Shown piece by piece: positions 60,673-64,000 of a DNA stretch of 64,000 bases. The notes beneath the pieces are model-generated. The model had not been told where the DNA came from and did not search any database. It saw only the letters and a list, made by a program, of their open reading frames with translations. The first letter of the stretch is position 1, and each line of letters opens with the position of its first letter. The DNA comes from Bryobacterales bacterium (lineage in GTDB: Bacteria > Acidobacteriota > Terriglobia > Bryobacterales > Bryobacteraceae), in NCBI GenBank assembly GCA_026954325.1, contig JAIXKK010000086.1, positions 1-64,000 of the forward strand. Reading direction: 5' to 3'. The position numbers were made by a program, and so were the translations under genes.

Positions 60673-61455
60673 TTAGGGCTTTTTCGGCTGCTGCGCTTCC
60701 GGCTTCGCTTCCTTGTCCTCGAACTTGATGTTGATGTCCGTCTTGAACTGTTTGTAGTCTTCGTACTTTACGGTCATGCGAATCGGCTGCGGTCCGCTGG
60801 CAAACATAAGCGTATCATTTGCCACTGTATAGGTCGGAAACCAGTACTTCCCATCCACCTGCTGCCGGTACGTTTCGAACTTCGGAAACTGTTGATCGGA
60901 ACCCTTCTTCAGCAAGCCGGTAGCGCGTCCGTACGTCTTCACAATCTGCAAGTCGCGGTCATCCACATAAATCAACCCCTCGAAGTACCGCTGCCCCTGC
61001 TCCATCTTCTTTGGCTTCACCGCGAAAACGTACGTAGGGATTTCATCAAGCGTCTCCTTCCCCAGATACCGGACGTAGTACTTGTCGATATCCGCGCTGG
61101 TGAGGACGAAGGGTTGCACACTTCGTATATCCTGCTCGTCTTCGGGAGTTAACTGCAGGTTCTTCAACGTGGAAACAGGAGCCCGCACCACATGCTCGCT
61201 TCGCTTTCCGTCCCCCCCGAAAATGATGTCCGAAACCACTTCATGCCGCCCTCGCGTGTTTCCACTCTCATCGAGTTCCAAAATTCTCACCTGTTGACGA
61301 TATGTGTAGTTTTCCCGCGCCTGCGCAAACTCGGACTCCTTGGCGGCAAACTTCTTGATGATCTCATCGATTTCCGTTTGCGACGGCGTCCTGTCCGCGG
61401 CTGGAAGACCTGGCGCAAGTCCCAGCAAAACAGCTAGCAATCCGGCTCGTAGCAT
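60673..61455 (-). CDS. LolA-like outer-membrane lipoprotein-sorting protein
   Basis: A 260-residue exported protein with a signal peptide (RAGLLAVLLGLAPGLPA). The mature part begins with a helix (EIDEIIKKFAAKESEFAQARE) and then consists of beta strands that fit the LolA/LolB half-barrel fold: TYRQQVRILELDESGNTRGR, SDIIFGGDGKRSEHVV, YFEGLIYVDDRDLQIVKTYG and FPKFETYRQQVDGKYWFPTY. Such proteins carry lipoproteins or lipids through the periplasm. Its Lys/Glu-rich tail (EAKPEAQQPKKP) is not part of the fold. It lies downstream of the acyl-CoA dehydrogenase (48 bases) in the same direction. The cargo is unknown. Confidence 0.78.
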   Translation of the reverse strand: MLRAGLLAVLLGLAPGLPAADRTPSQTEIDEIIKKFAAKESEFAQARENYTYRQQVRILELDESGNTRGRHEVVSDIIFGGDGKRSEHVVRAPVSTLKNLQLTPEDEQDIRSVQPFVLTSADIDKYYVRYLGKETLDEIPTYVFAVKPKKMEQGQRYFEGLIYVDDRDLQIVKTYGRATGLLKKGSDQQFPKFETYRQQVDGKYWFPTYTVANDTLMFASGPQPIRMTVKYEDYKQFKTDINIKFEDKEAKPEAQQPKKP

Positions 61456-61503
61456 CCGTTTTTCCCTTCTCTTGACTGACGGCGTTCCCCCGCCCCTGGT
61501 TTC

Positions 61504-62682
61504 CTACCGCACCCCCAACAACTGCTTGGCGATCGTCATCCGCTGCATATTGCTCGTCCCCTCGTAGATCCTTCCGATCTTGGCGTCCCGGTACAGCTTC
61601 TCCACCGGGTAGTCCTTCGTAAACCCCACGCCGCCAAAGATTTCAACCGCTCGCGACGCTGTGTTCTCCGCCACCTGCGACGCGAAATATTTCGCCATGG
61701 CGGCCTCCGTCAGAAACGGAAGCCCCCCTTGCCGCAATCTGGCGGCATTGTAGACCAGCAACCGCGACGCCTCCACCTGTGTCGCCATCTCCGCCAGTTC
61801 GAATTGCACACCCTGAAAATCCGCAATCGCCTTGCCGAACTGCTTCCGCTCCCGGGCATAGGCAAGCGCATGATTCAACGCCCCTTGTGCAAGCCCCGTC
61901 ATTTGCGCTCCGATGGCGATGCGTCCCTCGTTCAAAGTTTCAATTGCGATCTTGTACCCTTTCCCTACCTCGCCGACAATGTTCCTCTTAGGAACTCGAC
62001 AATTGTCCAGAGTCAGCTCGCATGTCGAAGACGCCCGGATTCCCAACTTATCTTCCTTCTTCCCCACCTCAAATCCCGCAAACCCCCGCTCCACCAGAAA
62101 ACACGTAATTCCCCGGTAACCCGCTTCCGGATTCACAGTCGCAAACAGCAGAAACAGCCCTGCCTCCGCCGCGTTGGTAATCCATAGCTTCCGCCCGTTC
62201 AGCAGGAAGTGCTCCCCCTGATCCTCGGCCCGTGTGGTCAGCGCAAAGGCATCCGACCCCGACCCTGCCTCCGACAGCGCGTAGGAACCCACCGTGTCCG
62301 ACGCCAGCCGCGGAAGATAACGCCGGCGTTGCTCCTCGTTCGTCCACCGCATCATCGCGTTATTCACAAGCGTGTTCTGTACATCCACTATCACCGCCGC
62401 CGACGGGTCCACCAGCGCCAGTTCCTCAATCGCAAGCACGGCTTGGAAGAAGCTTCCGCCTTGACCTCCGTATTCCTCCGGGATCTCAATCCCCATCAGC
62501 CCCAACTCGAACATTTGTTGGATCAGATCCTTGCGAAACACACCCGCGTCGTCCATCGCGCGCACGTGAGGCCCGATCTGCTCCCGCGCGAACTTTCGAA
62601 TCGTTGCCTGAAACAGCTTGTCTTCTTCGCCCAATTGCGTCAGAGCAAGAGCGGCATCCGCCGATCTGGATTCGTGCACCAT
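61504..62682 (-). CDS. Acyl-CoA dehydrogenase
   Basis: A 392-residue FAD-dependent acyl-CoA dehydrogenase of the short/medium-chain group. The start is placed at 62682 (MVHESRSADAAL) because the 30 codons before it are not conserved. Three domains are present: the N-terminal helices (FARE/QIGPHVRAMDDAGVFRK), the beta domain with YALSEAGSGSDAFALTT and WITNAAEAGLFLLFATVNP, and the C-terminal helices with RKQFGKAIADFQGVQFELAEM and EIFGGVGFTKDYPVEKLYRDAKI. The catalytic Glu is in IYEGTSNMQRMTIAK. It oxidises a fatty or branched acyl-CoA to the enoyl-CoA and passes electrons to ETF. No other beta-oxidation genes are adjacent. It diverges from the membrane GT-C gene. Confidence 0.93.
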   Translation of the reverse strand: MVHESRSADAALALTQLGEEDKLFQATIRKFAREQIGPHVRAMDDAGVFRKDLIQQMFELGLMGIEIPEEYGGQGGSFFQAVLAIEELALVDPSAAVIVDVQNTLVNNAMMRWTNEEQRRRYLPRLASDTVGSYALSEAGSGSDAFALTTRAEDQGEHFLLNGRKLWITNAAEAGLFLLFATVNPEAGYRGITCFLVERGFAGFEVGKKEDKLGIRASSTCELTLDNCRVPKRNIVGEVGKGYKIAIETLNEGRIAIGAQMTGLAQGALNHALAYARERKQFGKAIADFQGVQFELAEMATQVEASRLLVYNAARLRQGGLPFLTEAAMAKYFASQVAENTASRAVEIFGGVGFTKDYPVEKLYRDAKIGRIYEGTSNMQRMTIAKQLLGVR

Positions 62683-62771
62683 ATGCTCCCAGTGTATAGC
62701 GCCTGTCTTCGCTCGCCGCCACAAAAATACGGCCCCCTGCCTCATTGTGAGAGAATTGGGGTTCTTTGCCA

Positions 62772-64000
62772 ATGTCGGACTGGCTGGACAACCTTTGGTG
62801 GGATCTTACCCAGCACACCGTCCTCTTTCCCTACGAGCTTGCCGTCCTCATCTTTCTTGTTCTCGTGCAAGCGGTTCCAGGATTCCGGTGGCCCTTGCTC
62901 ACCGCCGCGATGCATCGGTTCCGCCTCTTCGCCAACCGGCGTCCCCTGGCCGTTGCCGCCGTTTTCCTCTTCACCCTGCTGGGCCATTTTGTCGTCGAAC
63001 CCGGCTACAAAGTCCCCCCTCCCGGCGTGCATGACGAATTCAGCTATCTCCTTGCCGCCGATACCTTCGCCTCCGGACGCCTCACCAACCCGCCGCACCC
63101 GATGGGTTTCTTCTTCGAAAGTTTTCACATCCTGACCGAACCCACCTACATGTCCATGTACCCGCCAGGCAATGGCATGATGCTGGCTTCGGGCATCCTG
63201 CTCGCCGGAAAACCGATTGCCGGCGTGTGGCTCTGCGCGGCGCTTGCCGCCGCGGCCCTCTGCTGGATGTTGCAGGGCTGGGCGCCTCCTTCCTGGGCGC
63301 TTCTGGCCAGCCTCATTTTCGCCATTCGCGTAGCATGGCTCAGCTACTGGGGAAACAGCTACTGGGGCGGTATTCTCCCCGCCCTTGGCGGAGCGCTCCT
63401 GCTCGGCGCCGTTCCCAGGCTGATGAAAAAACCGCATTGGAGCTACGCTCTCGCCCTGGGCGCCGGCATGGTGATTCTCGAGAACACCCGTCTTTACGAG
63501 GGAACCATCCTCAACCTGACGGTTGCTCTCTGGCTCCTCGTCTGGCTCTTCCGGAACCGCCGGCGCGAGATTGCCCGCCGGATAGCCAGGGCCGGCGTGC
63601 CTCTGGCGGTTCTTCTTTCCACCGCCATTCTCTGGATGGGTTACTACAACTGGCGAATCACGGGAAACCCGCTCCTCCTCCCCTACCTCCTCAATCGCCA
63701 GAAGTTCGAGATGTACGGCAGCTTCCTCTGGCAAGCCGAACATCCCGGAAAGCACTACGACCACGAAGTTCTGCGAAAGTTCTATGTCGAATCCGAAGGC
63801 TACCGCGGCAGGGAGGGATACCTTCGCATCCAGTTGCAGAAGCCCCAAAGACTCTGGTTTTTCTTCGTCGGTCCTGCCTTGACCCTCGCCATGATAGGCG
63901 CCTTTCCAGGCTGGAGATCCAGGCGGCTGCAACTGGCCTGGCTCAGCCTCCTCACCCTGTTTGCCGCCCACCTGCTGGTCCCCTGGAACATCCTGCCCCA
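62772..64000 (+). CDS. GT-C-like membrane glycosyltransferase, partial at window edge
   Basis: The frame from the ATG at 62772 stays open to the last base, so the gene runs off the window; about 409 residues are visible. It is a polytopic membrane protein with roughly nine hydrophobic segments. After the first two helices comes HDEFSYLLAADTFASGRLTN, an Asp/Glu-containing first periplasmic loop of the kind that is catalytic in GT-C transferases (ArnT/PMT-like). The later WGNSYWGGILPALGGALLL and FYVESEGYRGREGYLRI parts agree with Acidobacteriota proteins of this type. It may transfer a lipid-linked sugar in the periplasm. The function is inferred from topology and one motif only, and the C-terminus is missing. 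Confidence 0.72.
   Translation, partial: MSDWLDNLWWDLTQHTVLFPYELAVLIFLVLVQAVPGFRWPLLTAAMHRFRLFANRRPLAVAAVFLFTLLGHFVVEPGYKVPPPGVHDEFSYLLAADTFASGRLTNPPHPMGFFFESFHILTEPTYMSMYPPGNGMMLASGILLAGKPIAGVWLCAALAAAALCWMLQGWAPPSWALLASLIFAIRVAWLSYWGNSYWGGILPALGGALLLGAVPRLMKKPHWSYALALGAGMVILENTRLYEGTILNLTVALWLLVWLFRNRRREIARRIARAGVPLAVLLSTAILWMGYYNWRITGNPLLLPYLLNRQKFEMYGSFLWQAEHPGKHYDHEVLRKFYVESEGYRGREGYLRIQLQKPQRLWFFFVGPALTLAMIGAFPGWRSRRLQLAWLSLLTLFAAHLLVPWNILP

Overview
The window is a high-GC, densely coded bacterial chromosome segment. Kdo synthesis genes (kdsA, kdsB), an LptF-LptG fusion, TonB-dependent and small beta-barrel outer-membrane proteins and a hopanoid-type desaturase (hpnE) point to a didermic organism. 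A TIGR03437-type protein with BACON-like repeats, Tat/Sec-exported sugar-isomerase-like TIM barrels, sorbosone-dehydrogenase-like propellers and the LptFG fusion are typical of Acidobacteriota, most likely the Bryobacterales/Solibacter lineage. That placement is inferred from family content, not from a marker search.

Layout. 0-2.1 kb: an hsp20 gene with a near-perfect sigma-70 promoter and terminator, then an rraA-like/SDR pair. 2.1-9.4 kb: a surface-polysaccharide cluster with three GT4 glycosyltransferases, a DUF3108 protein, a GT4-methyltransferase fusion and an ABC-2 polysaccharide permease carrying an extra N-terminal domain, with no ATPase gene beside it. 9.4-12.8 kb: a degenerate GGDEF protein, a seven-heme cytochrome c overlapping a sugar dehydrogenase, and the 3' stump of a second dehydrogenase. 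12.8-14.5 kb: an insertion sequence with doubled end repeats and three tandem hairpins. 14.5-17.7 kb: kdsB-pyrG-kdsA, with pyrG broken by an apparent one-base deletion. 17.7-19.3 kb: a decayed toxin-antitoxin locus, an orphan prepilin and an outer-membrane protein relic.

19.3-25.2 kb: thiD-rlmB, a TonB-dependent receptor, a double-VOC protein, a selenocysteine tRNA and an ECF sigma/anti-sigma pair. 25.3-30.8 kb: thrS, a GT21/HpnI-like glycosyltransferase, a TIM-barrel protein, a frameshifted DUF1801 gene and a propeller protein. 31-36.8 kb: an M61 peptidase, then xdhC-mocA-like genes for molybdenum-hydroxylase maturation and a large AsmA-like protein. 36.9-43.4 kb: a fused anthranilate synthase trpEG, a Cys-rich membrane protein and a microprotein, hpnE, an M48 protease, a beta-barrel and ribA.

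43.4-53.7 kb: a LytS-type kinase, a methyltransferase, the TIGR03437 protein, a TIM barrel and sppA, followed by a FliA-type sigma factor, a CpaE-like ATPase and a LuxR-type regulator. 53.8-64 kb: two exported TldD/PmbA-type proteins, lptFG, a radical SAM protein, a LolA-like protein, an acyl-CoA dehydrogenase and a membrane GT-C-like protein cut by the window edge.

Many gene pairs share ATGA or TGATG junctions, indicating translational coupling. Two otherwise intact genes, pyrG and the DUF1801 gene, carry an isolated one-base deletion, and a third lies in the toxin relic, so sequencing error should be considered before calling them pseudogenes. I saw no CRISPR array, rRNA, prophage or recognisable riboswitch.
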